NCBI RefSeq assembly: GCF_900176505.1
Contig: NZ_FWYB01000016.1
Location: forward strand, 62,001 to 126,000
DNA: 64,000 nucleotides
Reading direction: 5' to 3'
From: Pedobacter nyackensis
Lineage (GTDB): Bacteria > Bacteroidota > Bacteroidia > Sphingobacteriales > Sphingobacteriaceae
The position numbers and the translations under genes were made by a program. The notes beneath the pieces are model-generated. The model did not search any database and was not told the origin of the DNA. It was given only the letters and a program-made list of their open reading frames with translations. This document shows positions 35,957 to 45,103 of the stretch, one piece after another. Each line of letters opens with the position of its first letter. Positions within the stretch are counted from its first letter, which is position 1.

Positions 35957-36607
35957 CTAATAACCAGCAGTAAATCTTTGCTGTAGGTGTTTATTCTGCT
36001 CCAACTCATCCACAACTGCCACTGCCAGGTCCTGAACAGAAAGTGAGCTTCTACCCGCTTCGTCAAATATCGGACTATCCAAACCTAAACGATATTGGGC
36101 AGTACGACCAGTGTCAATACCGGGATGCATTTCTATTGCCGGACTAAAGAACGACCATTGCAAGTCTTTTTCCTCCTTAATGGTATTTAAATAATCCCTT
36201 GCGGCTGTTGCTCCTGCTTTATATTCCGCCGGGAAATCAGGTCCATCTACCAATTGATGTCCATCAATTTTCAAGCTACCTGCGCCACCAATTACAATCA
36301 AGCGTTTTACACCCGATGCTTTTATCGCTTTTTGTATAGACTCAGAACCTGCAATAAAATCTTGATACAAGTTAGGGTTAGTCCAACCAGCATTGTAAGC
36401 ACTAATTACTGCATCCGTTCCTTTTATTGCCGCTGCCAATTCATCAGTATTCATTACGTCAATGGCCTTTACGGATAGCTTATCATTACCTGTCGCTACT
36501 TTATCGACCTGACGTACAACAGCTGTTACCTCATGTCCACGGCTTAACAATTCATTTAAAATACTGGCTCCCACAAAACCACTTGCGCCTATTAATACTG
36601 CTTTCAT
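35957..36607 (-). CDS. NAD(P)-binding oxidoreductase, atypical SDR (NmrA-like)
   Basis: 216 residues. The N-terminal Rossmann motif GASGFVG (8-14) follows a VLI strand, and VRQVDKV suggests NADP binding. The rest resembles the YwnB/YtfG group of quinone- or flavin-reductase-like SDRs. The gene is 61 bases downstream of the Rrf2 regulator on the same strand. It has its own operator-like site (36630-36652), nearly identical to that in front of the regulator gene, so it is very probably controlled by that regulator. Confidence 0.85.
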   Translation of the reverse strand: MKAVLIGASGFVGASILNELLSRGHEVTAVVRQVDKVATGNDKLSVKAIDVMNTDELAAAIKGTDAVISAYNAGWTNPNLYQDFIAGSESIQKAIKASGVKRLIVIGGAGSLKIDGHQLVDGPDFPAEYKAGATAARDYLNTIKEEKDLQWSFFSPAIEMHPGIDTGRTAQYRLGLDSPIFDEAGRSSLSVQDLAVAVVDELEQNKHLQQRFTAGY

Positions 36608-36629
36608 TTTCTCTCTTTTTAAATTCTAT

Positions 36630-36652
36630 ATTGTAATTTATTTTGTTACAGT
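36630..36652. promoter_or_regulatory. Probable Rrf2 operator in front of the SDR gene
   Basis: 23 bases, ATTGTAAT-N8-TTACAGT, 23 bases upstream of the SDR start. It matches 17 of 23 bases of the site at 37079-37101, including both TGTAAT and TTACAGT half-sites. Confidence 0.65.
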
Positions 36653-36667
36653 TTAAGTCAAAAAAAA

Positions 36668-37078
36668 TCAATCGAACGCTCTGCTGAAATCAGCCAGTGT
36701 TTTACCTGACAGCTCCTTTAGCAATACCTTTTCAGTTGATTCGTATAAATTATCTAAATGTTTATTAATCTGTTTACCTACCGGACATTGTGGATTAGGT
36801 GTGTTTTTAGAAACGCCCAACAAATTATTTTGTTTTACTGCACTATAAACCTCATCTAAACAGATATTATCAGCCGATTTAGCCAAAGAACTACCACCGT
36901 TCTTCCCCTCTTTACTCTCCACAAAACCATGGTTACGCAGGTTACTCAACTCCTTCCTTACCAAAACCGGATTGATGTTGATGCTACCGGCAATATAATC
37001 AGATGACATCAATTCACCCTTTGCTTTTTCTAGCAGCGTAAGGATGTGTAGTGATATGGCAAATCTTGAGTTGTTCAT
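36668..37078 (-). CDS. Rrf2-family transcriptional regulator
   Basis: 136 residues from the ATG at 37078 (MNNSRFAISLHILTLLE); a longer start at 37117 would add 13 poor residues and would lie inside the promoter. The winged helix covers about 5-65 (SSDYIAGSININPVLVRKEL, then GFVESKEGKNGGSSLA). Only two Cys (C73, C98) are present, so this is not the three-Cys Fe-S type (IscR/NsrR). C98 in NPQCPVG is at the sensor position, like redox-sensing members. Autoregulation is likely: a promoter and palindromic operator lie directly upstream. Confidence 0.88.
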   Translation of the reverse strand: MNNSRFAISLHILTLLEKAKGELMSSDYIAGSININPVLVRKELSNLRNHGFVESKEGKNGGSSLAKSADNICLDEVYSAVKQNNLLGVSKNTPNPQCPVGKQINKHLDNLYESTEKVLLKELSGKTLADFSRAFD

Positions 37079-37101
37079 ACTGTAATTATAATTATTACAG
37101 T
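37079..37101. promoter_or_regulatory. Probable Rrf2 operator over its own transcription start
   Basis: Inverted repeat ACTGTAAT-N7-ATTACAGT (8-bp perfect arms) directly before the ATG and overlapping the expected start of transcription. Shares sequence with the site in front of the SDR gene. Confidence 0.75.
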
Positions 37102-37102
37102 A

Positions 37103-37133
37103 CAAAGGTAATGCCATTTTTTATAAATCCAAA
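37103..37133 (-). promoter_or_regulatory. Consensus promoter of the Rrf2 regulator gene
   Basis: On the minus strand, TTTG (37133-37130), exactly 19 bases, then TACCTTTG (37110-37103): a full match to TTTG-N19-TAnnTTTG. The operator starts 1 base downstream, giving a classical repression layout. Confidence 0.85.
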
Positions 37134-37249
37134 AAAACATTAATATATATACTCGTATTGATCAGCTTAATAGCAACCAAAATAAGATGCAAATGCCTTT
37201 ACAGCCTCTATTGCATCAATTTTGGCGAAGTTATTGCGCAATTGTCTTC

Positions 37250-38296
37250 ATGGTTAATACCAGCGCTATTTTACGCTTTCAATCTTCTGTTTGTCTGATT
37301 TTACTAACACTTTTTTGCAGTTCCTGTAAAAAAGAACATAAAACACCAATGTCGTTTTATTACTGGAAACAAAACTTTCAACTAAGCAAGGGGCAGAGTG
37401 ATATTTTAGCGGAGACTAACGGCCAGAAGCTTTATGTTCGTTTTTTTGATATAAAATGGAATACGAAAGCTCAAAAACCTTATCCGGAAGCCATCATTAA
37501 CTTTCGACACAACTCAGCCGTTCCCGCTATTACCCCTGTCGTGTTCATTACCAATCAAACTTTCGAGAAATTAAGCCAGCAGGGGGTCGACAGTCTCGCA
37601 ATAAAGTGTAATGAACTGCTAAAAAATCTTGCACTTAAACAAAAACTCCATTACAAAGCTGTACAAATAGATTGCGACTGGACGGTGGGCACAAAGGATA
37701 AATACTTCAATTTCTTACACTCATTTAAGGCCCATAGCAAAAAAACACTGGAAGCAACGATCAGGCTACATCAGGTAAAATACCAGTTTAAAACGGGTGT
37801 TCCTCCGGTAGACCGCGGGGTACTGATGTTTTACAATATGGGCAAATTATCTGCTGATCTAGAAGAGCCCAATTCTATTTACAATGCTAATACAGCAGAA
37901 AAATATCTGGGCAGCCTAAACAATTACCTTTTACCTTTGGACATTGCATTACCTGTATTTTCCTGGGCTTTACAAATCAGGGCAAACCAAGTTATACAGG
38001 TATATGGGAAAATAGGAAGGGCTGAACTGAGCAATACACAAAACTTTAGTCCCACTGCACAGAAAGACTTGTATAAGGCTATACGTAATTTCTTTACGGG
38101 TGGCATCTACATAAAAGCAGGCGATCTGTTTAAACTCGAAGAAACAGACAAAGCATTATTAGAACAGGCGGCCGTACAACTGGCAGCTCATTTAAATAAA
38201 AACGAAAAAAGAACAATCATCTACTATGAACTGGGCAACCTCAATTTATCAGCATTTAAAGCAAAAGATTTCGAAGAAATTTCTGCTTATTTTTAG
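37250..38296 (+). CDS. Lipoprotein of unknown function, possible TIM-barrel fold
   Basis: 348 residues from the ATG at 37250; this start puts the lipobox FCSSC (Cys26) at a normal distance, while the ATG at 37187 would add 21 residues. The order of segments VFITN, AVQIDCDWT (two Asp), ATIRLHQVK, GVLMFYNMGK, LPVFSWALQIR looks like consecutive beta strands of a TIM barrel, in the style of DUF3142-type glycosidase-like proteins. This is inference from pattern only. The gene overlaps the next one by 71 bases, so the two are co-expressed. Confidence 0.65.
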   Translation: MVNTSAILRFQSSVCLILLTLFCSSCKKEHKTPMSFYYWKQNFQLSKGQSDILAETNGQKLYVRFFDIKWNTKAQKPYPEAIINFRHNSAVPAITPVVFITNQTFEKLSQQGVDSLAIKCNELLKNLALKQKLHYKAVQIDCDWTVGTKDKYFNFLHSFKAHSKKTLEATIRLHQVKYQFKTGVPPVDRGVLMFYNMGKLSADLEEPNSIYNANTAEKYLGSLNNYLLPLDIALPVFSWALQIRANQVIQVYGKIGRAELSNTQNFSPTAQKDLYKAIRNFFTGGIYIKAGDLFKLEETDKALLEQAAVQLAAHLNKNEKRTIIYYELGNLNLSAFKAKDFEEISAYF

Positions 38297-40535
38297 TCTT
38301 TTCGGACTCTCTGCCAGTGGCATAGTTTGGGCCTGCTCAGACTACGGCTTTGATTATGAGTATTCCAGCTTTAGTCCGGAAGCCTTTGTAAGTAAAGAAT
38401 ATGCCCCCTTCTTTTATACTGAATACATTTCTTATTATGGGGATTACTACTATTCTGGAAACAGCCCCTCCCGTTACAACGATGTGATTGTAAATGAATG
38501 GTACGGTTATTTCAACAGTAAACTTGATAAAAATTCACTGGAATATTTGCTAACAACAGCGACTACTAAAGGAATAGATTCAGTACATAAGCACATTAAA
38601 GGCAAAATAGCCGCACTTCCCAATGGGATGCCACAATTAAAGTCTTTAAAGCTCGACAGAAAGAAACTGGATGCTTTTTTTGATTACCTCTTACTGGCCA
38701 AATCAACGGAAGTTTTTGCAGCTACAGATATCACCCATTCATGGGAACCGCAGCCCCAGGTAAATACCCCTGCTGCGCTAGAGGAGCAAATACTAAAGCA
38801 TTTTAAAAAGACAAAAGATCCCTTTTTAAAACAAAGGCTATGGTTTCAATTGGTCCGCTATTATTATTTTATGGAACGCGGAGACGAGGCCATATCAGCG
38901 GATGCGTCTAAAACCCTAAATACATTTAACGCTTATAAAAATGCATTCCAGCAAAACATGATATACCATCGGACCTTAGGTTATGTGGCTGGCTGGTATT
39001 ATAAAAATAAAAACTATGCCATGTCCAATTACCTCAATAGCCTCTGCTACAATTATTCCATGGAGGCAAAGATTCCTGCTGAGTGGAGTTTCCGTCCACA
39101 GGAGGAGGCCGACTGGATCAGGACACTGCAAATGGCAAAAACAACCGCAGAAAAGGCTACATTATGGCATTTGCTTGGTATTCATTATGATCCACAGAGA
39201 GCTATTCAGGAAATTGTCCAGCTAGATGCTAAATCGGAAAAACTGGATCTTTTACTCGCTAGAATTGTCAATAAAACTGAGTATGGCCTGGATAACTTTT
39301 ACCAATCTGCACCCGACTCTGCGGCTAAACAAAGCTTAAAACAAAATACAGCTCTGGTAAGTAGCATAGCGTTAAAAAACAATACAGCAAAACCTTATTT
39401 CTGGAACCTGGCAGCTGGTTATTTAAATTTTATGAATCAGGATTACACAGCAGCCAGAAGTTTTTATAACACAGCAAGAAAACAACTGCCAAAAGACGAC
39501 AAACTGGTAATGGCCCAGTATAAAATACTGGACTGGACTTTATACGTCAAGGAGCTGAAAAAGATTGATGCAAAGACCGAAGCACAAATGATAGAACCAT
39601 TGAACTGGTTTGCTAACCTTAAAGAGGGAAAGGATACGATCAACTCATTAAGGTTTTATAAAGCATTGGATCAAAGTATCAGTAACCTGGCCGAACTGTA
39701 TAAGAAACAGGGAGATGTGATTAAAGCGAATGCGTTTAAAAGCTACTTCCAATTTTATGCAGATAACAATAAAATAGAGCAGATGAAAGCTTTGCTACAA
39801 AAACAGGATAAATCAACTTTTGAGCAAACCATGCTGCGTTATTATCCGTTCAACATGCACGACCTTTCTTACCATCAATCACAGGTGCTTACCTATCAGG
39901 ACAAAATTGACGAAGCAATTGTGATGATGAACAAAAGTGAAAGCGGTGGCTTTATAATGCCAGCCAATCCATTTAACATCAGAATAAATGATTGCCATGA
40001 TTGTGACCATGAGAACAAACAAGCGAAGGATATGTACGCCATTGATGTTTTAAAAACCATACAAAATATAAAAGCTGAAATAAAGCAAGGCAAAAACGTT
40101 TACAAAAACGCCTATTTACTAGCTAATGCTTTTTACAACGTTTCGTTTTATGGTAATTCGAGAACATTTTATCAGGGAAAAGTAATGCAGGTTGAAGGGA
40201 ATACCCCTTTTGAAATACCGGGCACATTCAGAACAATGCTGCTATCCAATAAAATTGCCGAAAAATACTACCTAGTAGCTGCCAATGCTGCTAAAACTAA
40301 GGAACAAAAAGCCAGGTGTACCTTTATGGCGAGTAAATGCGAGCGCAATGAGAGTTACAACCGAGCTTACAATAAGCCAGAAAATGCAAACGAAAACTAT
40401 TGGAATGTGGATATAGAACCGGTTTTCTTTGGCAAGTATTTTTCTATTTTAAAGTCCCAATATGGAGATACTCAATTTTATGAGGAGGCAATAAAAGAAT
40501 GCGGGTACTTCAGAAGCTATGATGATAAATATTAG
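38226..40535 (+). CDS. Large exported protein of unknown function with TPR-like helices
   Basis: 769 residues. The signal peptide (FLLIFSLFGLSASGIVWACS) is encoded inside the 71-base overlap with the previous gene, and no later ATG would preserve it. The mature part begins with a Tyr-rich stretch (FDYEYSSF, YISYYGDYYYSG) and is otherwise helical, with TPR-like repeats (LAAGYLNFMNQDYTAARSFY, AELYKKQGDVIKANAF). A CHDCDH motif may bind metal. I recognise no family. Terminated by the hairpin at 40612-40650. Confidence 0.65.
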   Translation: MNWATSIYQHLKQKISKKFLLIFSLFGLSASGIVWACSDYGFDYEYSSFSPEAFVSKEYAPFFYTEYISYYGDYYYSGNSPSRYNDVIVNEWYGYFNSKLDKNSLEYLLTTATTKGIDSVHKHIKGKIAALPNGMPQLKSLKLDRKKLDAFFDYLLLAKSTEVFAATDITHSWEPQPQVNTPAALEEQILKHFKKTKDPFLKQRLWFQLVRYYYFMERGDEAISADASKTLNTFNAYKNAFQQNMIYHRTLGYVAGWYYKNKNYAMSNYLNSLCYNYSMEAKIPAEWSFRPQEEADWIRTLQMAKTTAEKATLWHLLGIHYDPQRAIQEIVQLDAKSEKLDLLLARIVNKTEYGLDNFYQSAPDSAAKQSLKQNTALVSSIALKNNTAKPYFWNLAAGYLNFMNQDYTAARSFYNTARKQLPKDDKLVMAQYKILDWTLYVKELKKIDAKTEAQMIEPLNWFANLKEGKDTINSLRFYKALDQSISNLAELYKKQGDVIKANAFKSYFQFYADNNKIEQMKALLQKQDKSTFEQTMLRYYPFNMHDLSYHQSQVLTYQDKIDEAIVMMNKSESGGFIMPANPFNIRINDCHDCDHENKQAKDMYAIDVLKTIQNIKAEIKQGKNVYKNAYLLANAFYNVSFYGNSRTFYQGKVMQVEGNTPFEIPGTFRTMLLSNKIAEKYYLVAANAAKTKEQKARCTFMASKCERNESYNRAYNKPENANENYWNVDIEPVFFGKYFSILKSQYGDTQFYEEAIKECGYFRSYDDKY

Positions 40536-40611
40536 CATTAAAAAAATATTTACTGCTACACAATAATCTGCTCCATAAAGCGTCTATATATTTGAGAGCG
40601 TTAATTTAGAT

Positions 40612-40650
40612 AAGCGGGAATGGTCGGTAGGATCATCCCCGCTTTTTTTT
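40612..40650 (+). terminator. Terminator after the overlapping exported-protein pair
   Basis: Stem AAGCGGGAATG/CATCCCCGCTT (40612-40622, 40634-40644, one mismatch) followed by a run of T residues to 40650. It ends the plus-strand transcript 77 bases past the stop. Confidence 0.85.
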
Positions 40651-40723
40651 GCATATAACCACTTAAACTAAAATGCAAATGATGCTTATTTTATGCTAAA
40701 TTAGATAAAGCTTATATTTTATC

Positions 40724-41572
40724 ATGAAAATCTCTTCCGCTTTCATTGTCCTGTTTTCAGTTTTAGCCATATCCTGTAATCAGCCCCCCAATCAACAGCA
40801 CACCAAGCTTACAGATGATACCAGCCAGACAAAAACTACTGCAAATGAAATCGACGCATCAAAAGCAGGAAAGCCGGCCGTCCCTGCGTCTGATCTGTCG
40901 ATAGATTTTATAACCTTTTGGAATTATTATTCCAGACATGTAAAGCTCAATCAAGATTTTGAAGCGTATGACACGAAAGGACAAACAATTACTAAAGAAG
41001 CCTTTTTAAAACACTTAAATACAGGCTTGTATTTCCCTTTACGGATTTACACCAAAAATACCGATCTGGGTTATAAGCTTCACAAAATCCCAGCTAAAGC
41101 CGATTCGGACATTTCGACTTATATGAAACAGTTTTCAAAACAGGAACTGATTTATTACAAAATGCAGGGGAAGGAAGTTCCGGTCTTCCATTTTACAAGT
41201 ATAAGTGGACAATCTTATACTTCAGAAAACACTAAAGGAAAAATTGTTTTGTTTAAATGCTGGTTCATCAGCTGTGTGCCCTGTGTACAAGAAATGCCTG
41301 CTTTAAACGAGTTGGTAAAAAAGTACAAGGATAGAAAAGATATCCTGTTTATAAGTCTGGCCATAGATGGTAAAAAAGAGTTAACGCAGTTTCTGAATAA
41401 AACCAGATTTGATTATGCTACTGTTCCTGGACAAGAGACATACATGAGCAAAAAATTAAACGTTACGGCTTACCCTACTCACTTTTTAATTGACAGGACA
41501 GGTAAATTAGTAAGAGCCTTATACAACGATGTAGAGGTTGCCAAGGCTCTTGAAAAAGAAATATCCTTATAA
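40724..41572 (+). CDS. Thioredoxin-like (TlpA/redoxin) lipoprotein
   Basis: 282 residues. A lipobox AISC (Cys18) and a Thr/Asn-rich linker are followed by an N-terminal unknown region and a thioredoxin fold (about 150-282) with the active site CWFISCVPCVQE (CVPC). This differs from the usual WCGPC but keeps the two redox cysteines and the downstream cis-Pro (TAYPTHFL). It acts on thiols in the envelope. It converges on the amidohydrolase of the SusCD/TlpA locus and overlaps it by 6 bases. Confidence 0.85.
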   Translation: MKISSAFIVLFSVLAISCNQPPNQQHTKLTDDTSQTKTTANEIDASKAGKPAVPASDLSIDFITFWNYYSRHVKLNQDFEAYDTKGQTITKEAFLKHLNTGLYFPLRIYTKNTDLGYKLHKIPAKADSDISTYMKQFSKQELIYYKMQGKEVPVFHFTSISGQSYTSENTKGKIVLFKCWFISCVPCVQEMPALNELVKKYKDRKDILFISLAIDGKKELTQFLNKTRFDYATVPGQETYMSKKLNVTAYPTHFLIDRTGKLVRALYNDVEVAKALEKEISL

Positions 41573-42820
41573 AATTCTCCCTTGTTTTATAACAAAAGCA
41601 GGTTTATCAAAAGTATCCAGAGATTTCAAGGGATCCACATTCAGGATAAGTAAATCGGCTCTTTTTCCGGCACGAACGACGCCCCTATCGTTTAACCCTG
41701 TTACCAAAGCACCGTTTAATGTAGCAGCCTCAATTACTTCAAGATTAGACAATCCACATTTACCTGCCAATAGCTTCATTTCATTGAGTAAAGGAATGCT
41801 CTCATTTTTTGAAGGGAAAATCCAATCGGTTCCGGCAACAATCTTTACCCCTAATTGATTTGCACGACGGGTAATCAGCGCCGCATTAGCCATTTTGTTA
41901 TTCTCGGCATGAAAAACTGTTGGGTCTAAAAATGTACCTCGTTTCTTCATTTCCAATAGCATTTGGTCGCGGACGTTAGTATCCAACTTTAATCCTTTGT
42001 ACAATTGTGCCCAGGCAGCACCTATTTCTATGGTATCACCTTTAATCTGTTGAAAAACCAAATCATTGGCATGCGACATACTATTTACGTTAGATTGTGC
42101 TACATCCATAGGTTTGGACGGGAAGATCGCACCATGAGCCCAGGCCAATAAACCTTGCTTGTGCGCTTCATTGGTAATTTCACGGATCAGTTCTTTACTA
42201 AGACTCGCATATATTTTGATCCCGGTAACCCCTGCATTCTTGGCATCAGCAATCGCAGGCTTTACATCGGCTTTGCTTTTGATAGCCCGATACCAGGAAG
42301 TCGTACCTAAATCAACTTCTCCCTTTCTACCGTTACCCATCATAGCGAAATAACCCGGTCCCGCAAACTGTGCTGCATAGTATATATCTGGTCCAGACAC
42401 TTTACCTTCCTGAACCTTCTTTTTACAAGCCGCTAAGAAAGGCGCATTGCCTGCCATATCTCGTACTGTAGTAATGCCATGCACTAACAGATTTCCCATT
42501 ATGCTATCGGTTGTAGCATGTGCCTTTTTAAGATCGGTTAAATCAGCAGTGCCTAAATGCACATGCGAATCCATCAACCCCGGAGTAATAAATTTACCGG
42601 TACAATCGATCACTTTAGTTTGGCTTTTTACACCTTTTAATGGTGTATAGGATACCGATTTAACTAATCCATTTTCTATCAACACAGATCCTATCCGGGG
42701 TTTTACATTCGCTTCACCATCAATAATGGTCGCGTTTTTTAATAAGATTGAGGTAGAATTTTGAGCATATACAGCTCCTTGCCACAGCAATAGTGACACC
42801 AATATTTTGAATTTATTCAT
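41567..42820 (-). CDS. Secreted amidohydrolase (imidazolonepropionase-like)
   Basis: 417 residues with a signal peptide (about 1-20, AVYAQ). The metal-dependent amidohydrolase barrel is complete: HVH (86, 88) in GLMDSHVHLG, a Lys candidate in GIKIYAS, LLAWAHGAI, MSHAND and the Asp motif VAGTDWI, with a beta-sandwich from both ends (ATIIDG, ADLLILNVDP). Relatives hydrolyse cyclic amides, dipeptides or similar. It is the last gene of the SusCD/TlpA operon, 28 bases after the first TlpA protein. The substrate is unknown. Confidence 0.87.
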   Translation of the reverse strand: MNKFKILVSLLLWQGAVYAQNSTSILLKNATIIDGEANVKPRIGSVLIENGLVKSVSYTPLKGVKSQTKVIDCTGKFITPGLMDSHVHLGTADLTDLKKAHATTDSIMGNLLVHGITTVRDMAGNAPFLAACKKKVQEGKVSGPDIYYAAQFAGPGYFAMMGNGRKGEVDLGTTSWYRAIKSKADVKPAIADAKNAGVTGIKIYASLSKELIREITNEAHKQGLLAWAHGAIFPSKPMDVAQSNVNSMSHANDLVFQQIKGDTIEIGAAWAQLYKGLKLDTNVRDQMLLEMKKRGTFLDPTVFHAENNKMANAALITRRANQLGVKIVAGTDWIFPSKNESIPLLNEMKLLAGKCGLSNLEVIEAATLNGALVTGLNDRGVVRAGKRADLLILNVDPLKSLDTFDKPAFVIKQGRIL

Positions 42821-42848
42821 CCGTTATTTGTTGAAAATTTAAGCCGTT

Positions 42849-43988
42849 CTATTTTATGAATTTCTCAAGTGCTTGTTCCAAAGCAGCACCTCTCAAATGA
42901 GTGGCGATGATCTTTCCCTGGGGATCAATAAGAAAGTTGGCTGGAATTCCTTTAACCTCGTACAAACGTTCTGCACCAATTTTTTTATCATTTAAAACCT
43001 GTACCCAAGGCATTCCATCTTCCTGAACAGCTTTTCTCCAGGCGGCTTCATTCGCGTCCAATGAAACCCCAAGTACCGTAAAGCCCTTCGCTTTATAACT
43101 ATCATAAGCTTTTACTACAGTCGGGTTTTCCTTGCGACAAGGACCGCACCAGCTTGCCCAGAAATCCAGTAAAACATATTTACCTTTCAAAGACGATAGC
43201 TTTACTGCCTTTCCATCCATATTATTCAGTTCGAAGTCAGGAGCTTGTTGACCAATTGCAATAGATTTTATTCGGTCTATTTTCTTTTGAATCTGTTTGA
43301 GGTAATAACAATTCTGAATGGATGGATCAAACTCTTTTAAAAATGCTTCCATTTTCGAAACATCATTAGTAGATATGGTATAAAGACTTGCCATAACCGC
43401 TACCGGCATACTTTTACGATGCGTTGGAATCAGTGCTGTTATTTCATTCTGCTTTTGTTTGAATAATTGATCAAGCTGAGCACTTGCTGCTTTCAACTTT
43501 GCAAGATTCTCAGGTCTCTTCGCTACATTATTGTACAATTGGAATGCTTCATTATACGGCTTAGTTGCAGCTTCTATTTCTTTGTTTGCAGGAAGACTAT
43601 TGTATAGCTTATCGTACGCATCACCACATGGAGATCCCTTAATAGAAGAAAGTATCATGTTTTTCTCTTTAACCGCAGCCTGAATCTCAATTTTAGGAGA
43701 ACATACAAAAAAGAAAATTACAGGGGTGTTCATCGCTGGACCGAGCGATCCTAACGAAGGTGCATGCAGGTAATAGTAACGCATGTCTCCTATCTCCATA
43801 TTTGCTATAATTTTAAATCTCCCATCCTTGGCCTGTATTTTTTCAATTACACTTTGATCCACATTCAGTAAAACCAGTTCATTGTTTCCAAAGCCTTTTA
43901 CCTCACCTTCGATGGTTACTTTTTTTATTTGACCCTCGGCAGTTAGCGCCAAAAGAAGGCATAAGCCTAATAGTAATTTTCGAATCAT
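42849..43988 (-). CDS. Secreted TlpA-like thioredoxin with N-terminal DUF4369 domain
   Basis: 379 residues with a signal peptide (1-19). DUF4369 spans about 24-120 (VTIEGEVKGFGNNELVLL), a helical linker follows, and the C-terminal thioredoxin fold (about 240-379) has FWASWCGPCRKE, GVSLD and cis-Pro GIPANFLID. It reduces or rearranges disulfides in the periplasm. Six bases after its paralogue (43995-45095) in the same operon; the two are alike in plan but differ in sequence. Confidence 0.9.
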   Translation of the reverse strand: MIRKLLLGLCLLLALTAEGQIKKVTIEGEVKGFGNNELVLLNVDQSVIEKIQAKDGRFKIIANMEIGDMRYYYLHAPSLGSLGPAMNTPVIFFFVCSPKIEIQAAVKEKNMILSSIKGSPCGDAYDKLYNSLPANKEIEAATKPYNEAFQLYNNVAKRPENLAKLKAASAQLDQLFKQKQNEITALIPTHRKSMPVAVMASLYTISTNDVSKMEAFLKEFDPSIQNCYYLKQIQKKIDRIKSIAIGQQAPDFELNNMDGKAVKLSSLKGKYVLLDFWASWCGPCRKENPTVVKAYDSYKAKGFTVLGVSLDANEAAWRKAVQEDGMPWVQVLNDKKIGAERLYEVKGIPANFLIDPQGKIIATHLRGAALEQALEKFIK

Positions 43989-43994
43989 TATTCG

Positions 43995-45095
43995 TTATTG
44001 TTTTAAGTTTGTATGTAATATCTCTTCAAGTTCCTTTTCTGATATATTTTGCGCAATTACTTTACCTGCTCTATCGAGGAGAAACACTGTTGGTAAACTA
44101 GTTACGCTATATTTCTTAGCCACTGAAGATTCCTTTATCCCTGTTAGTTCAGATGTCTGAAGCCAGGGTAAGTCATCTTTTTTAACTGCCGCCTGCCAAA
44201 GATCTTTCTTATCATCCATAGAAACCGAAATCATCTCGAAGCCACTGTTTTGGTACTTTTCATAGATGGGTTTTATTTTCTGATTGGCAGCGCGACATGG
44301 TGTACACCAGGATGCCCAAAAATCGAGTACAACATACTTTCCTTTCAAAGCAGATAAGCTAACAGGCTTACCTGATAGATCTGACAAAGTAAAATCTGGA
44401 GCCTGTTGTCCCACCAGAAACTCCCCTTGCTTCTTATTCAATTGTTCTGTTAGTTTGGTATAAACATCAGAATAAGCCAGCTTAGGAGAGAAAAGTGCTT
44501 TCATCTCTTTTAACTGCTTAAAATTCATCACATCAAACTGCGGTCGCATTATATGCAGTATAGCTAATGAAGCGGGATATTTGCGGATGTATTTATACTT
44601 AATAGCCATCTGCTTTTCATTCAGCGCATTCATTTCTTCACCCTCTTTTATCCGTTCTTCTTTGGGCATGTTGTTGTAACGACTACCAAGTTCCTGCAAT
44701 TTCGCTGTTAAAGTGGCACTCTCGGCTTCATAAGCCTTTTGTATACCCATTTCTGTTCCGCCGCTAATACTATCCTTATTTTTCCAATCAGGCCGCATCA
44801 GAATATCGTAATTCTCGTTTTCAAGAAATAATGGCAGCGACTTGCGTACTTTTTTTATCTGGATAGATGTAGATAAAGGATGTTTTACAACTCCTTTAAA
44901 AGTAAATTTACCATCAATAACTACAGCACTGTCCAACAGGTTTCTGCCCTTATCGAAACTATACAAATAGGCTATAGATGGCTGGTCGAAACCAGCCACC
45001 TTTCCTGTTATCTGATATCCGGACTGAGCAAACGCACCTGTTGCTATAAGGCACAATATAGCTGCTGTTCCTGTATTTTTCGTGAAATGAAACAT
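43995..45095 (-). CDS. Secreted TlpA-like thioredoxin with N-terminal DUF4369 domain (paralogue)
   Basis: 366 residues with a signal peptide (about 1-23, TGAFAQ). DUF4369 at about 26-120 (YQITGKVAGFDQPSIAYLY), a charged helical linker, then thioredoxin with FWASWCTPCRAA and cis-Pro SLPTVFLLD. The redox motif is CTPC rather than CGPC, which may shift its redox potential relative to its neighbour. Located 8 bases downstream of susD, so it is part of the operon. Confidence 0.9.
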   Translation of the reverse strand: MFHFTKNTGTAAILCLIATGAFAQSGYQITGKVAGFDQPSIAYLYSFDKGRNLLDSAVVIDGKFTFKGVVKHPLSTSIQIKKVRKSLPLFLENENYDILMRPDWKNKDSISGGTEMGIQKAYEAESATLTAKLQELGSRYNNMPKEERIKEGEEMNALNEKQMAIKYKYIRKYPASLAILHIMRPQFDVMNFKQLKEMKALFSPKLAYSDVYTKLTEQLNKKQGEFLVGQQAPDFTLSDLSGKPVSLSALKGKYVVLDFWASWCTPCRAANQKIKPIYEKYQNSGFEMISVSMDDKKDLWQAAVKKDDLPWLQTSELTGIKESSVAKKYSVTSLPTVFLLDRAGKVIAQNISEKELEEILHTNLKQ

Positions 45096-45103
45096 ATGAT
45101 TAT

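Noticed and set aside
37187..37249. ATG at 37187 as the start of the lipoprotein gene
   Set aside because: It places a 21-residue polar and aromatic stretch before the signal; the ATG at 37250 gives a normal lipobox position.
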